This document shows positions 46,116-55,469 of a stretch of 64,000 nucleotides of DNA, piece after piece. The stretch spans positions 1 through 64,000 of the forward strand of contig NZ_ALOU01000007.1 of NCBI RefSeq assembly GCF_000292345.1. Direction: 5' to 3'. Position 1 is the first letter of the stretch. Every line of letters begins with the position of its first letter. Source of the DNA: Cupriavidus sp. BIS7 (lineage in GTDB: Bacteria > Pseudomonadota > Gammaproteobacteria > Burkholderiales > Burkholderiaceae). The translations under genes were made by a program, and so were the position numbers. The notes under the pieces were generated by a model. The model searched no databases. It was not told the origin of the DNA and was given only the letters and a program-made list of their open reading frames with translations.

Positions 46116-46159
46116 CTAAGGTAGCTGCAAAGGCCGCAACTATACTAAGCGAGCTGGGA
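46116..46159. promoter_or_regulatory. CTAAG-N2-AGCTG repeats upstream of the hydrolase and AraC genes
   Basis: CTAAGGTAGCTGCAA at 46116-46130 and CTAAGCGAGCTGGGA at 46145-46159 share CTAAG-N2-AGCTG with 29-bp spacing. A third copy, CTAAGATAGCTGCAC, lies at 47472 upstream of the dioxygenase gene. They may be target sites of the AraC regulator at 46182. Confidence 0.35.
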
Positions 46160-46182
46160 CAAATTCTTAGAGGTTTGGGACA
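46155..46182. promoter_or_regulatory. Direct repeat TGGGACA-N14-TGGGACA at the AraC start
   Basis: Exact copies at 46155-46161 and 46176-46182, 21 bp apart; the second overlaps the A of the start codon. The heptamer and spacing match the site beside the regulator at 448. Position suggests autorepression. Confidence 0.5.
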
Positions 46183-47228
46183 TGGCTGCAGACGGGCACA
46201 TTTTTACCAGGGCGGCCGCGCTTACCGGCTACGAACCCCTTGCCCGAGCAGTCGGCCTGGATCCGTACCGCATGTTGCGGGCGGCAAAGATACCGGCCAA
46301 AGCACTGGATGATCCCAACCTCATGATCAGTGCCGATGCCGTCGGGTGGCTGCTTGAAGAATCAGCGCTCCGGTCCGGGGAAGAGGCATTCGCCCTGCTG
46401 CTGGCAGAGAAGAGAAGCCTGGCGAACCTCGGCATGCTGGCCCTGGTCGTCCGCGAAGAACCAACTTTGCGCACTGCAATGCTGGCCACCGCCCGATACC
46501 TGCGTTTGCATAATGATGGGGTGCAATTGCGGCTCGACGATGCCGGGGACCTTGCAGCGCTGCATATCAATTTCCGGCGCCCCGGCGTCTGGCGCCAGGC
46601 GGTCGAGCAGTCGGTGGGCGTTTTGCTACGGACCTTTGCCGTCTTGACACAGAATACCTTTCGCCCTGTGTCGATCAGCTTTACCCACGAGGCCCCTTCC
46701 AACCTCGATGTTCATCGCCGCGTGCTCGGGACCGCTGTCGAATTCTCGAAGGAATTCAATGCGATCGTCTGTCGCAGCCGCGAGCTGGATCTGCCTATTC
46801 CGGCGGCTACCCCGGAGCTCAGTCGAGAAGTGAAGCGCTTGCTTGACGTACAGTTAGCCAGACTGGAAGAAGACGACCTGACCCAGCGCGCGCGTGAAGT
46901 CGTCAAGATGTTGCTGCCGACCGGACTGTGTTCGGTCGAGCGAATCTCCCAACATCTGGGTATCAACCGGCGCACGCTGAACCGGCACCTGGCAAGCAGC
47001 GACGAGAGCGCGACAACGATCGTCAATGCTGTGCGATTGGAGCTCGCCGAGGAATACCTCGCCAATAGCAGGCGCAAGCTATATGAAGTCGCCGAACTGC
47101 TTGGCTTCTCCACCGCTGGCGACTTTTCCCGCTGGTTCCGCCGGGAGTTTGGCAAAACCCCGTCGGATTGGGCGGGCGACTACAGGCAGGAAATGGCGAC
47201 GTCCAGGCCCGGACTGAAGCGTGGATGA
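46182..47228 (+). CDS. AraC family transcriptional regulator, cluster D
   Basis: A 348-residue paralogue of the regulators at 448, 7119 and 36544. The Arabinose_bd-like domain starts AALTGYEPLARAVGLDPYRM; the helix-turn-helix has ISQHLGINRRTLNRHLASSD and EVAELLGFSTAGDFSRWFRR. It sits between the divergent hydrolase gene and the dioxygenase-cupin-ligase genes and is their likely regulator. The ATG is at 46182 with AGAGG upstream. Confidence 0.92.
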   Translation: MAADGHIFTRAAALTGYEPLARAVGLDPYRMLRAAKIPAKALDDPNLMISADAVGWLLEESALRSGEEAFALLLAEKRSLANLGMLALVVREEPTLRTAMLATARYLRLHNDGVQLRLDDAGDLAALHINFRRPGVWRQAVEQSVGVLLRTFAVLTQNTFRPVSISFTHEAPSNLDVHRRVLGTAVEFSKEFNAIVCRSRELDLPIPAATPELSREVKRLLDVQLARLEEDDLTQRAREVVKMLLPTGLCSVERISQHLGINRRTLNRHLASSDESATTIVNAVRLELAEEYLANSRRKLYEVAELLGFSTAGDFSRWFRREFGKTPSDWAGDYRQEMATSRPGLKRG

Positions 47229-47588
47229 ACTCATTTGAGGCGCCTGATGCGGCCCGCGCCCTTCAGCCAATGGGTTCCGTTGCTCCTGGCTGACTAGTCT
47301 GCAGCGCCAACTAGCGTAGAGACGCCGAACCAATTCCCCGCTTGCCCCGAATCTCCCTCGCGGAGTGAGACCAGTGTCGCCGCACGCGCCGAGCCAGTGC
47401 CCCCTGGTGCGCATGTCTCAGGCTGCTAAGTAATTGGCCCAACAGGCTAATCATCAAAGCAGCGACGAAACCTAAGATAGCTGCACCCAAGTGGATTGAT
47501 CAAGCGCCGTCGATGTACGGCGTGCCGATCCACCCAGGCCTGCAAAACGCTCGCACACCGCGGGCACAGACTCAGATTGGAGACAGCT
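47229..47588. other. Regulatory region of the dioxygenase gene
   Basis: About 360 bp without a gene. It contains CTAAGATAGCTGCA at 47472-47485 (13 of 14 bases as at 46116) about 100 bp upstream of the dioxygenase start, and TTGGAGA as ribosome site just before 47589. No terminator with a T-run was seen after the AraC gene. Confidence 0.4.
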
Positions 47589-48545
47589 ATGACAGCAGCA
47601 GCTACGGCGCAGAACAGGACCACACAGGTTTCCCCCACGGCACCGGCCATTATCCGGCCATCGGTGCGTCAACATTCGATCAAGGTGGAGCTCTGCACGC
47701 CTGCCATCGGCGCAGAACTCAGCAATGTCAGCCTGGCCGACGCTGCCCAGGATCCTGACCTCATCGCTGAAATCCGTGCGCTGTGGCTGAAGCACAAGGT
47801 GGTGTTCTTCCGCGATCAGCAAATTACGCCGATGGAGCATCAGGCCTTCGCGGCGCAATTCGGCGAACTGGAGCCGCATCCAATTGCGCCGAGTCATCCG
47901 GAAGCCGACAAACTGCTGGTTCTGTACCGCAATCTCGACGCGGGCAAGTCAAGCACGGTCGAGAAGATCAGCCGTGAAAACCTCTGGCATTCGGACATAA
48001 CCTACAAGAAGACTCCTCCGCGTGGCGCAATACTGCGGCGCGAACTGGGCCCCGATACCGGCGGTGACACGATGTGGTCCAACATGGCCATGGCCTATGA
48101 GCGCCTGCCCGAGGCCATCAAGCAGCGGATTGACGGCCTGTACGCCAAGCACAGCGTCGAACCATCCTTCTTTGCCCAGCATCCAAGGGAGGAACGCCTT
48201 GCTGCCGCAGAAAAGCTTCCTGCCGTCGAGCACCCCGTTGTGCTCATCCACCCCGAGACCGGGGAAAAGGTGCTGTTCGTGAATGCTTTCACCACCCATT
48301 TCTCGAACTTCTGGAACTTCAAGGACGTCCGTTGCGGCAACGATTTCATGCCAGAAGCGCATCACCTGCTGAACTATCTGACTTCCCAGGCCGCGATTCC
48401 AGAGTACCAGGTCCGCCTGAAGTGGCGCGACAACACTGTGGCCATGTGGGACAACCTGCTGTGCCAGCACTATGCCGTGGCTGACTATGGCAATGCGCCG
48501 CGGAAGATGCTTCGCGCGACGCTGGCTGGCGCTCCGCTGTCCTGA
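47589..48545 (+). CDS. TauD/TfdA family Fe(II)/2-oxoglutarate dioxygenase, cluster D
   Basis: A 318-residue oxygenase. Iron ligands are His134 and Asp136 in LWHSDITYK and the distal His in CQHYAVADY, with the terminal Arg pair after it. It is clearly homologous to the enzyme at 5085 (shared LKHRVVF/LKHKVVF, ETGEKILYVN/ETGEKVLFVN and FTTHF) but has a 30-residue N-terminal extension and a different substrate loop. The start at 47589 follows GGAGAC. It precedes a cupin and an acyl-CoA ligase on the same strand. Confidence 0.9.
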   Translation: MTAAATAQNRTTQVSPTAPAIIRPSVRQHSIKVELCTPAIGAELSNVSLADAAQDPDLIAEIRALWLKHKVVFFRDQQITPMEHQAFAAQFGELEPHPIAPSHPEADKLLVLYRNLDAGKSSTVEKISRENLWHSDITYKKTPPRGAILRRELGPDTGGDTMWSNMAMAYERLPEAIKQRIDGLYAKHSVEPSFFAQHPREERLAAAEKLPAVEHPVVLIHPETGEKVLFVNAFTTHFSNFWNFKDVRCGNDFMPEAHHLLNYLTSQAAIPEYQVRLKWRDNTVAMWDNLLCQHYAVADYGNAPRKMLRATLAGAPLS

Positions 48546-48715
48546 TCCAGTCTGTCCCCGGGGAAACCTTGAGAAGTCCGCCCGCCAACGCATGGCGGGC
48601 ATCAACTACACCTCGCCCTGATCAGTTGCAAGGCTGATACGGCGCCAACACGCATGTGCGTTGCATCACGCGGCAAATTGAAATGCCGTCTTATTTCAAA
48701 TCAAAGGAGACAGTT

Positions 48716-49195
48716 ATGCTTTACCAACAAATTGATACTGCAGTCATCGATGGCGATTCACTGCCTTGGGTTCCGTTCACCCCCTATTCGGACGAAGTCT
48801 TGCTGAAGTACTTCAAGCTTGACCCAATTCGGGGCGAAATCATCGTGCTGATGAAGGCACCGATCACCATGCAGCTTCCCAAGCACCACCATTCCGGCAC
48901 CGTCATGGTCTACACCATCGAAGGCCAGTGGAAATACAAGGAGCACGACTGGGTTGCCGGACCTGGCAGCGTGGTGTTTGAGACGGCTGCGTCCACTCAC
49001 ACGCCAGAAGTCGTCAGCACAAATGAGAAAGATGGCTATACGCTGATGCTGGTTTCCGTGATGGGCGACCTTGTGTTTGTCGATGAGAACGACAAAGTCC
49101 TGGCCATCGAAAACTGGAAGACTGCGATGCAGCGCTACCTCGCCTATTGCGAAAAGCATGACATCCAGCCGAAGGATCTCTCGGCATTCAACTAA
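48716..49195 (+). CDS. Cupin, 2,4'-dihydroxyacetophenone dioxygenase family
   Basis: A 159-residue cupin. The metal-binding motif is KHHHSGTVMVYTIEGQW (His triplet at about 57-59), with a later His in ASTHTPEVV. The overall pattern fits the DAD family, whose known member cleaves a hydroxyacetophenone to 4-hydroxybenzoate and formate; other members have unknown substrates. The start at 48716 follows AAAGGAGA. Its place between a TauD dioxygenase and a ligase supports a role in cleaving an oxygenated intermediate, which is inference. Confidence 0.78.
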   Translation: MLYQQIDTAVIDGDSLPWVPFTPYSDEVLLKYFKLDPIRGEIIVLMKAPITMQLPKHHHSGTVMVYTIEGQWKYKEHDWVAGPGSVVFETAASTHTPEVVSTNEKDGYTLMLVSVMGDLVFVDENDKVLAIENWKTAMQRYLAYCEKHDIQPKDLSAFN

Positions 49196-49210
49196 GCAAT
49201 GCTTAGGGGC

Positions 49211-49229
49211 GCCGCGGCACCACCGCGGC
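49211..49229 (+). terminator. GC hairpin after the cupin gene
   Basis: GCCGCGG and CCGCGGC form a perfect 7-bp stem with a five-base loop 15 bases after the cupin stop. There is no T-run, so it may attenuate rather than end transcription before the ligase. Confidence 0.4.
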
Positions 49230-49490
49230 TTCCCACTCCAGCCTGACTATTGATCCTTGGCTGCCTCTCAATTCGCTGCCAGCGATGCGGCCAAGGGTTC
49301 ATCCTTATCCAAACACCGGTACCACGCAGTCTGCTTGCTTCATCAAGACCAGCAGCGAACCGTGGCATCGCTCCTGACCAGCCTGAACGAAGGTCCCCGG
49401 ACCTGACAGCGCCCCCCCATTCCGCAGCCTGGAGCGATTTGCCGCCAGAGGTTCGGGCTGGCAGACAGCAGCAGACACAGGAATGACGCC

Positions 49491-51137
49491 ATGAATGGCC
49501 TGATGATGCAAAAGCAGTTGTTGATCTCCTCTCTCATCGTGCACGCAGACCGGCACCATGGCGATACGGAGATCGTGTCGCGACGGGTAGAGGGCGATAT
49601 CCATCGCTACACATTCCGGGACTGCCACCGCCGTGCGCGCCAGATGGCCAGCGCGCTGACCGCCCTGGGAATCAAGCCGTCTGACCGGATTGGCACGCTG
49701 GCATGGAATGGCTATCGCCACATGGAGCTCTACTATGGCGTCTCAGGGATGGGGGCCATCCTTCATACCATCAATCCGCGCCTGCACGAGGATCAGGTTG
49801 CTTATATCGCGAACCATGCTGAAGACCAGTACATCTTCTTCGACCTGACTTTCCTGCCGCTGATCAAGGCCGTCGCCAGCCGCTGCAAGACGGTCAAGGC
49901 GTTCATCGCCATGACCGACCGCGCCCACATGCCGCAGGACGCAGGTATTGACCTCCTTTGCTACGAAGATCTGATCGAGCAAGGCGCGCCCGAGTATGTG
50001 TGGCCCCTTCTTGATGAGGAAAGCGCCAGTACGCTGTGCTACACCTCCGGGACGACTGGCAACCCCAAGGGCGTCCTGTACAGCCACCGCTCATCGCTAC
50101 TGCACACTTATGCGGCTGCGCTGCCGGATGCGCTGAATTGTTCCGCGCGCGACGTGATCTTGCCGGTCGTACCGATGTTTCACGTGAATGCCTGGGGCCT
50201 TCCGTACGTTGCGTGCATGGTCGGCGCCAAGCTTGTCTTCCCCGGACCGGCATTGGATGGCAAATCGCTGTACGAACTGCTCGAAGCCGAGCAGGTCACG
50301 CTCTCCGCAGGCGTTCCGACAGTCTGGCAAGGCCTGCTGAACCATCTGGAGCAGACAGGCCAGGAATTCTCGAGCATGGCGCGTACCATCATTGGTGGCG
50401 CGGCCTGCCCACCTGCCATGTTGCGCAAGTTCCAGGACACATACGGCGTGGCGGTGCTGCACGCGTGGGGGATGACAGAACTGAGCCCGATCGGGACCGT
50501 TTGCTCGATGAAACCCAAACACTGGGAGATGAGCTACGAAGGCCGTCTCACAATCCAGTCGAAACAGGGCCGTGTGCTGTTCGGCGTCGACATGAAGATC
50601 GTCGGCGCGGACGGTCGTGAGTTGCCTTGGGATGGCGTGGCGTCCGGTGACTTGCTGGTGCGCGGGCCGTGGGTCGTACGTGAGTACTTCCGGAGCGAAG
50701 GCGGAAATCCACTACAGCTCGACGACGAAGCACAGGGCTGGTTCCCGACCGGCGATGTCGCCACCATTGACGCCGATGGCTTCATGCAGATCACCGACCG
50801 CAGCAAGGACGTGATCAAATCAGGAGGCGAATGGATTGGCTCGATTGACCTGGAGAACATTGCGATGGCGCATCCAGCCGTTTTCCAGGCCGCGTGCATT
50901 GCCGCGAAGCACCCCAAATGGGATGAGCGCCCGCTATTGATCGTGGCCAGAAAGCCCGAAGCGGAACTCACGCGGGAAGAACTGCTCGCCTTCTACGAGG
51001 ACAAGATCGCCAAATGGTGGACGCCGGACGATGTGATCTTCGTGGACGCCATTCCTTTGGGTGCGACGGGCAAGACCCTGAAGAACCGTTTGCGGGAACA
51101 GTTCGGCAATCATCTGATGGCAATGGCCGCCCGCTGA
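49491..51137 (+). CDS. Acyl-CoA ligase (AMP-binding enzyme), cluster D
   Basis: A 548-residue adenylate-forming enzyme with P-loop [19 protein letters not shown]5 motif [10 protein letters not shown], and hinge [20 protein letters not shown]; the catalytic Lys is in [11 protein letters not shown]. The length and motifs match medium-chain or 3-methylmercaptopropionyl-CoA ligase-like proteins. It is the last gene of the AraC-controlled set and parallels the ligase at 3418 in both sequence type and neighbourhood. Substrate unknown. Confidence 0.9.
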   Translation: MNGLMMQKQLLISSLIVHADRHHGDTEIVSRRVEGDIHRYTFRDCHRRARQMASALTALGIKPSDRIGTLAWNGYRHMELYYGVSGMGAILHTINPRLHEDQVAYIANHAEDQYIFFDLTFLPLIKAVASRCKTVKAFIAMTDRAHMPQDAGIDLLCYEDLIEQGAPEYVWPLLDEESASTLCYTSGTTGNPKGVLYSHRSSLLHTYAAALPDALNCSARDVILPVVPMFHVNAWGLPYVACMVGAKLVFPGPALDGKSLYELLEAEQVTLSAGVPTVWQGLLNHLEQTGQEFSSMARTIIGGAACPPAMLRKFQDTYGVAVLHAWGMTELSPIGTVCSMKPKHWEMSYEGRLTIQSKQGRVLFGVDMKIVGADGRELPWDGVASGDLLVRGPWVVREYFRSEGGNPLQLDDEAQGWFPTGDVATIDADGFMQITDRSKDVIKSGGEWIGSIDLENIAMAHPAVFQAACIAAKHPKWDERPLLIVARKPEAELTREELLAFYEDKIAKWWTPDDVIFVDAIPLGATGKTLKNRLREQFGNHLMAMAAR

Positions 51138-51263
51138 GCGAGTGGCCGCGGATCGTCCTGTCCAGACTCGGTTCGACGAGCAGCTACGGAACCTGTGCAA
51201 TCAGCTCTCATTGGACTTGATCGGAACGAGTTTGGATGTCCGTTCCTGTGGAGCCTCGCACCT

Positions 51264-51941
51264 TCACCGCGCTCGGGCGGCGAGGCGCGCAATCATCCGA
51301 TCGGCCATCGCGCGATCGATGACTTCGAACGAGCGGCTCGTCCGCTCGTAGGCGTACATGTCGCCAGTCGCAATGTCGAACCACCAGCCGCTCAATACCA
51401 GTGCCCCGGCAGTGACCTGATGGTGGACGATCGGGTATGTCATCAAATGCTCAAGCTGGACTAGCACGTTGAGTTGCGACAATTGATCGTGCGGCTTCAG
51501 CCTGCCATCGAGCGGGCCTTCGTGTTCGAGACGAAACGCTGCGTTGTTGGCGTGGTACAGCCACTTATCGAGGTTCGGCGCTTTCAGCTTGGCGCTGCGC
51601 GTTTGCACGGCCTTCATCGCACCGCACTCGGAATGCCCGCACACAACAATGTTCGCGACTTTCAACACCAGCACTGCATACTCGATCGCGCTTGCCTCGG
51701 AAAGGTCACCGGTAGAGGCACCCTCCGCAGTCGCCGGTGGTATGAGGTTGCCGACATTGCGCATTGTGAATAGATCGCCTGGATGGGTCGAAGCAAGCAG
51801 ATCCGGCACAACCCGGCTGTCCGAGCATGTGATGAAGAGCGCGTCAGGTGTCTGCGAAAGCGCCAGCTTGCTGAACTGCTGCGCGTATTGCGGCAGCATT
51901 TTCTCGCGGAATTCAACAATGCCCATTATGAGTTTGCGCAT
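51264..51941 (-). CDS. can: Beta-class carbonic anhydrase
   Basis: A 225-residue zinc enzyme that interconverts carbon dioxide and bicarbonate. Zinc ligands are Cys39 (in CSDSRV with Asp41 and Arg43), His103 and Cys106 (CGHSECGAMK). The length matches CynT/Can proteins. The start at 51941 follows GGAGG. It is convergent with the ligase gene and appears monocistronic. Confidence 0.93.
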   Translation of the reverse strand: MRKLIMGIVEFREKMLPQYAQQFSKLALSQTPDALFITCSDSRVVPDLLASTHPGDLFTMRNVGNLIPPATAEGASTGDLSEASAIEYAVLVLKVANIVVCGHSECGAMKAVQTRSAKLKAPNLDKWLYHANNAAFRLEHEGPLDGRLKPHDQLSQLNVLVQLEHLMTYPIVHHQVTAGALVLSGWWFDIATGDMYAYERTSRSFEVIDRAMADRMIARLAARAR

Positions 51942-52627
51942 GGTTTGCCTCCGCCAGGACTAGTTTTGAATGTAGAGGCGGCTGAACCTCCAGGTCCGCG
52001 CGATTCCCGAGAGTACGGACAAGAGCGAGCCCGGCAACAGACGGGTACATTCACGCAATGGCCGTATTGAGCCGTTTCTCCAGGCGGTAAGCCATAACGA
52101 TCCTCTCCCAGACCTCAGATGAGGCTATCACCCACCGTATGCGGGTGAATGCTGCCTACCGCACTGTCGTATCTTGCAGAAGGCTGTATATGAAGCCCTT
52201 CAAATGATGAGCGGTGAACTGGGGCCTGACGAACAGAAGAAGCGATCTCGACAACGGATACTCGGCCGGGATCACGCGCACCACCGATCTGGAGAATCGG
52301 ATGTGGAAGAGTGTCAGGGGGCGCGACAGCCGATTGCGCACCGGGCAGGGAATTGACCCACAGTCCAACCGACGCATAAAGGTGAGATGGCGCAGCGGTG
52401 ACTGACCCGAACGCGTCCGGGGTGATCTTCAGGCCACGATTCGGGCGGCCACGCTCGGCAGTGGGGCGGTGCCCCGGACGAGATCGAGGAGATTGCACCA
52501 AGGCCCCATTTCGTCATAAATTATGCGGGACGCTGTCCCCCAGCGTGCCTCCGAGGCGGTGACCCGGTCTGCTCGATACGCGGGCATTGATGTTCATCGA
52601 CACAAAACATGTCGAAGGAGCGAACAC
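51942..52627. other. 686-bp region without an intact gene
   Basis: Between the carbonic anhydrase and DUF3604 genes. It holds a possible remnant at 52156-52377 and, at its right end, the AAGGAG ribosome site of the DUF3604 gene. No terminator or other conserved element was seen. Confidence 0.4.
52156..52377 (-). pseudogene. Possible remnant of a PstS-like substrate-binding protein C-terminus
   Basis: The minus-strand frame reads RVIPAEYPLSRSLLLFVRPQ and then HLKGFIYSLLQDTTVR before a stop. The YPLSR-x-LLLFV pattern resembles the C-terminal part of phosphate-binding-like proteins. There is no start, signal peptide or upstream domain. Recognition rests on a short motif, so the call is tentative. 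Confidence 0.25.
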
Positions 52628-54562
52628 ATGAAGCAAGGCATCGCTATGGGCAAGGCGCATCTACTCGCGTTGGCCATGCTGGCGCTTTTGCCGCCCGCCC
52701 AGGCCCAACGGCTCATCGACTCCGATGGCTACGTCCCCGCCGACCCGTCGACCTTCCACAAGATCCCGGGCTACTCGCCCTACGCCGGACGACGCTATCC
52801 CGAGCGGCCTCTGTTCGGCGACGAGCACGCCCACAGTGGCTGGTCAGCAGACGCCGGAATGAGCGGCACGACGCTCGGGCCGGAAGACGCAGTGCGCTTC
52901 GCGCGCGGCGACGAGGTCGTCTCCAACAGCGGGCAGCCGGTGCGGCTGTCGCGGCCCCTCGACTGGTTCGCTCTGACTGATCACTCGGACGGCATGGGCA
53001 CCATCGCCCTGCTGCAAGCGGGTGAGCCGGAGATGATGGCCGACCCAACGCTCAAGCGCTGGCACGACATGATGGCCAAGGGCGGCGACGAGACCGGTAA
53101 GGCGATGAGCGAGCTGATCGCCGCGCAATCGAACAAGAAACTCCCGCCGCTGCTGATGGACCCGAAGTTCGCCAAGAGCACCTGGGAGAAGAACACGGCC
53201 ATCATGGAGAAGTACAACGAGCCGGGGCGCTTCACGACGTTCATCGCCTACGAGTGGACTTCGAACGCGGGAGGCGGCAACAACCTGCACCGCAACGTCA
53301 TCTACCGCGACAACAAGGACAAGGCCGACCAGGTGCTGCCCCTGACGACCTTCTCCTCAGAGGATCCCGCGAGCCTCTGGAAGTGGATGGCCGATTGGGA
53401 GCGCAAGACGGGCGGCCACCTGCTCGCCATCCCGCACAACGGCAACCTGTCGAACGGCCGCATGTTCGAGCTGCAGACCTTCGACGGCAAGCCGCTGACC
53501 AAGGAATATGCCGAGCAGCGGGCGCGCTTCGAGCCCTTGTTCGAGGTGATCCAGTTCAAGGGCCAGAGCGAGTCACATCCGTCGATGTCGCCAAACGACG
53601 AGTTCTCCGTCGGCTACGAGATCTGGGATAGGGGCAATCTCAACCTCGTGCCCAAGAAGCCCGGCATGATCCAGCACGAGTACCTGCGTGAGGCGCTGAA
53701 GAACGGTCTCAAGCTAGAGCAGGACCTGGGCGCCAATCCATTCAAGTACGGCATGGCCGCGGGCACGGACACGCACACCGGCCTCACCACGGCCGAGGAA
53801 GACAACTTCTTTGGCAAGTTCATCTCCAGCGAGCCGCGCGCTGAGCGCTGGAGCGAGGCCGCGCTGAAGTTTGGGGATCGCGTTGTGAAGGGCTGGGAGT
53901 TGACGGCAGCGGGTTACACGGCCGTCTGGGCGATCGAGAACACACGCGAGTCGATCTGGGACGCGATGAAGCGACGCGAGACCTACGCGACCAGCGGCAC
54001 GCGCCTGTGGCTACGCTTCTTCGGCGGCTATGACTACGTGCCCAAGGACCTGCAGACGCGCTCGCCTGCGATAGTGGGCTATGCCAAGGGCGTGCCGATG
54101 GGAGGCGACCTGGCGCAGCCGCCGGCCGGCAAGAAGCCGACCTTCCTGATCGCCGCGGCGAAAGATCCGTATGGCGGCAATCTCGATCGCATCCAGGTCA
54201 TCAAGGGCTGGCTCGACAAGTCGGGTGCGACCCACGAGAAGGTGTTCGACGTCGTGTGGAGCAATCCGGAGAAGCGCAAGCGCGACAGGAACGGCAAGGT
54301 GCCGCTAGTGGGCAACACGGTGGACCTCGCGACGGCGACCTGGACCAACACCATCGGCACGCCCGAGCTCGCCGTCGTCTGGACGGATCCCGAGTTCGAC
54401 CCGACACGGCCGGCGTTCTACTACGCGCGCGTCCTCGAGATCCCGACCCCGCGCTGGACGGCCTACGACGCCGTGCGCTTCAAGTTGAAGATGACTCCCG
54501 AGGTGCCTATGACGACGCAGGAGCGGGGCTGGAGCTCGCCGATCTGGTACACGCCGCACTAG
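52628..54562 (+). CDS. DUF3604 family secreted protein (PHP-like metal site)
   Basis: A 644-residue exported protein. A signal peptide (about 1-26, ending AQA) precedes the DUF3604 domain. Metal-binding patterns of PHP-like hydrolases are visible: HxH at 67-69 in FGDEHAHSGWSADAG, ALTDHSD at about 116-121, and GTDTHTG in the second half, with several conserved Trp/Asn motifs. No member has a proven reaction. The start at 52628 follows AAGGAG with an 8-base gap. It is followed after 10 bases by the PpiC-type gene and then HupE/UreJ, forming a three-gene operon. Confidence 0.9.
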   Translation: MKQGIAMGKAHLLALAMLALLPPAQAQRLIDSDGYVPADPSTFHKIPGYSPYAGRRYPERPLFGDEHAHSGWSADAGMSGTTLGPEDAVRFARGDEVVSNSGQPVRLSRPLDWFALTDHSDGMGTIALLQAGEPEMMADPTLKRWHDMMAKGGDETGKAMSELIAAQSNKKLPPLLMDPKFAKSTWEKNTAIMEKYNEPGRFTTFIAYEWTSNAGGGNNLHRNVIYRDNKDKADQVLPLTTFSSEDPASLWKWMADWERKTGGHLLAIPHNGNLSNGRMFELQTFDGKPLTKEYAEQRARFEPLFEVIQFKGQSESHPSMSPNDEFSVGYEIWDRGNLNLVPKKPGMIQHEYLREALKNGLKLEQDLGANPFKYGMAAGTDTHTGLTTAEEDNFFGKFISSEPRAERWSEAALKFGDRVVKGWELTAAGYTAVWAIENTRESIWDAMKRRETYATSGTRLWLRFFGGYDYVPKDLQTRSPAIVGYAKGVPMGGDLAQPPAGKKPTFLIAAAKDPYGGNLDRIQVIKGWLDKSGATHEKVFDVVWSNPEKRKRDRNGKVPLVGNTVDLATATWTNTIGTPELAVVWTDPEFDPTRPAFYYARVLEIPTPRWTAYDAVRFKLKMTPEVPMTTQERGWSSPIWYTPH

Positions 54563-54572
54563 GAGACCGCGC

Positions 54573-55469
54573 ATGCGAACGCCTGACTGGCGCGGGTGGG
54601 TCCGCGAGCCCCTGCTGCACTTCCTCCTGATCGGAACCGGGCTCTTCGCGGTCTGGCACTTCGTGGCCGGCGGCGACGCCGGGCCGACCCGCGACATCGT
54701 AGTGAGCACGTCCCAGGTCGAAGCGCTCGCGACGAACTTCCAGAAGACCTGGTCGCGGCCGCCGACCGCGCAGGAACTGCGCGGCCTCGTGGACGACTAC
54801 GTTACCGACGAGGTGTACTACCGCGAGGCGATCGCGATGGGCATCGATCGAGACGACCAGGTGATTCGCCGCCGGCTGCGCCAAAAGATGGAGTTCATGT
54901 CGGACAGTGTCGCCGACGCGGCCGAGCCGACGGACGCGCAGCTCGAGGCTTTCCTGCGCGAGCATGCATCGAAGTTCACCGCGCCGGAGCGGCTCACCTT
55001 CGAGCAGGTCTTCGTCAGCATCGAACGTCGGGGCGGCGCCGCGCCGAACGAGGCTGCGCGCATCCTGACCTCGCTGCGCGCCGGTCGCGGCCCCGCCGAT
55101 CCGCGCGAGCTCGGTGACCCGACGCTGCTGCCAACGCACCTCCAGTCGGCGAGCGCGCAGGAGATCGCCTACATGTTCGGCGGGGCATTCGCCGCGCAGG
55201 TGGCCGCGGCGCCAGTCGGCTCCTGGAGTGGCCCCGTGAAATCGACCTTCGGGCTTCATCTGGTGCGCGTCGACCAGCGCGAGCCCGGGCGCCTCCCGCC
55301 GCTGGCCGAGATCCGGCCCGTCGTCCTTCGTGAATGGCAGGCCACGCAGGGCACGAAGGCCAGGGAAGCCTTCCTTGCACAGTTGCGCTCCAAGTACCGC
55401 GTCAGCATCGAGGGCCTGGCGGGCCCGGCGTCGCAAGCGCCGGTTTCGGACTCGGGGAGGAACCCATGA
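54573..55469 (+). CDS. Membrane-anchored PpiC-type peptidyl-prolyl isomerase
   Basis: A 298-residue protein with one N-terminal helix (EPLLHFLLIGTGLFAVWHFV) that anchors it to the inner membrane facing the periplasm. A SurA-like helical part (about 45-125) precedes the parvulin-like domain (about 130-255; LTFEQVFVSIERR and WSGPVKSTFGLHLVRVDQRE). It may fold the DUF3604 or HupE partner. It overlaps the HupE/UreJ gene by 4 bases. Confidence 0.87.
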   Translation: MRTPDWRGWVREPLLHFLLIGTGLFAVWHFVAGGDAGPTRDIVVSTSQVEALATNFQKTWSRPPTAQELRGLVDDYVTDEVYYREAIAMGIDRDDQVIRRRLRQKMEFMSDSVADAAEPTDAQLEAFLREHASKFTAPERLTFEQVFVSIERRGGAAPNEAARILTSLRAGRGPADPRELGDPTLLPTHLQSASAQEIAYMFGGAFAAQVAAAPVGSWSGPVKSTFGLHLVRVDQREPGRLPPLAEIRPVVLREWQATQGTKAREAFLAQLRSKYRVSIEGLAGPASQAPVSDSGRNP

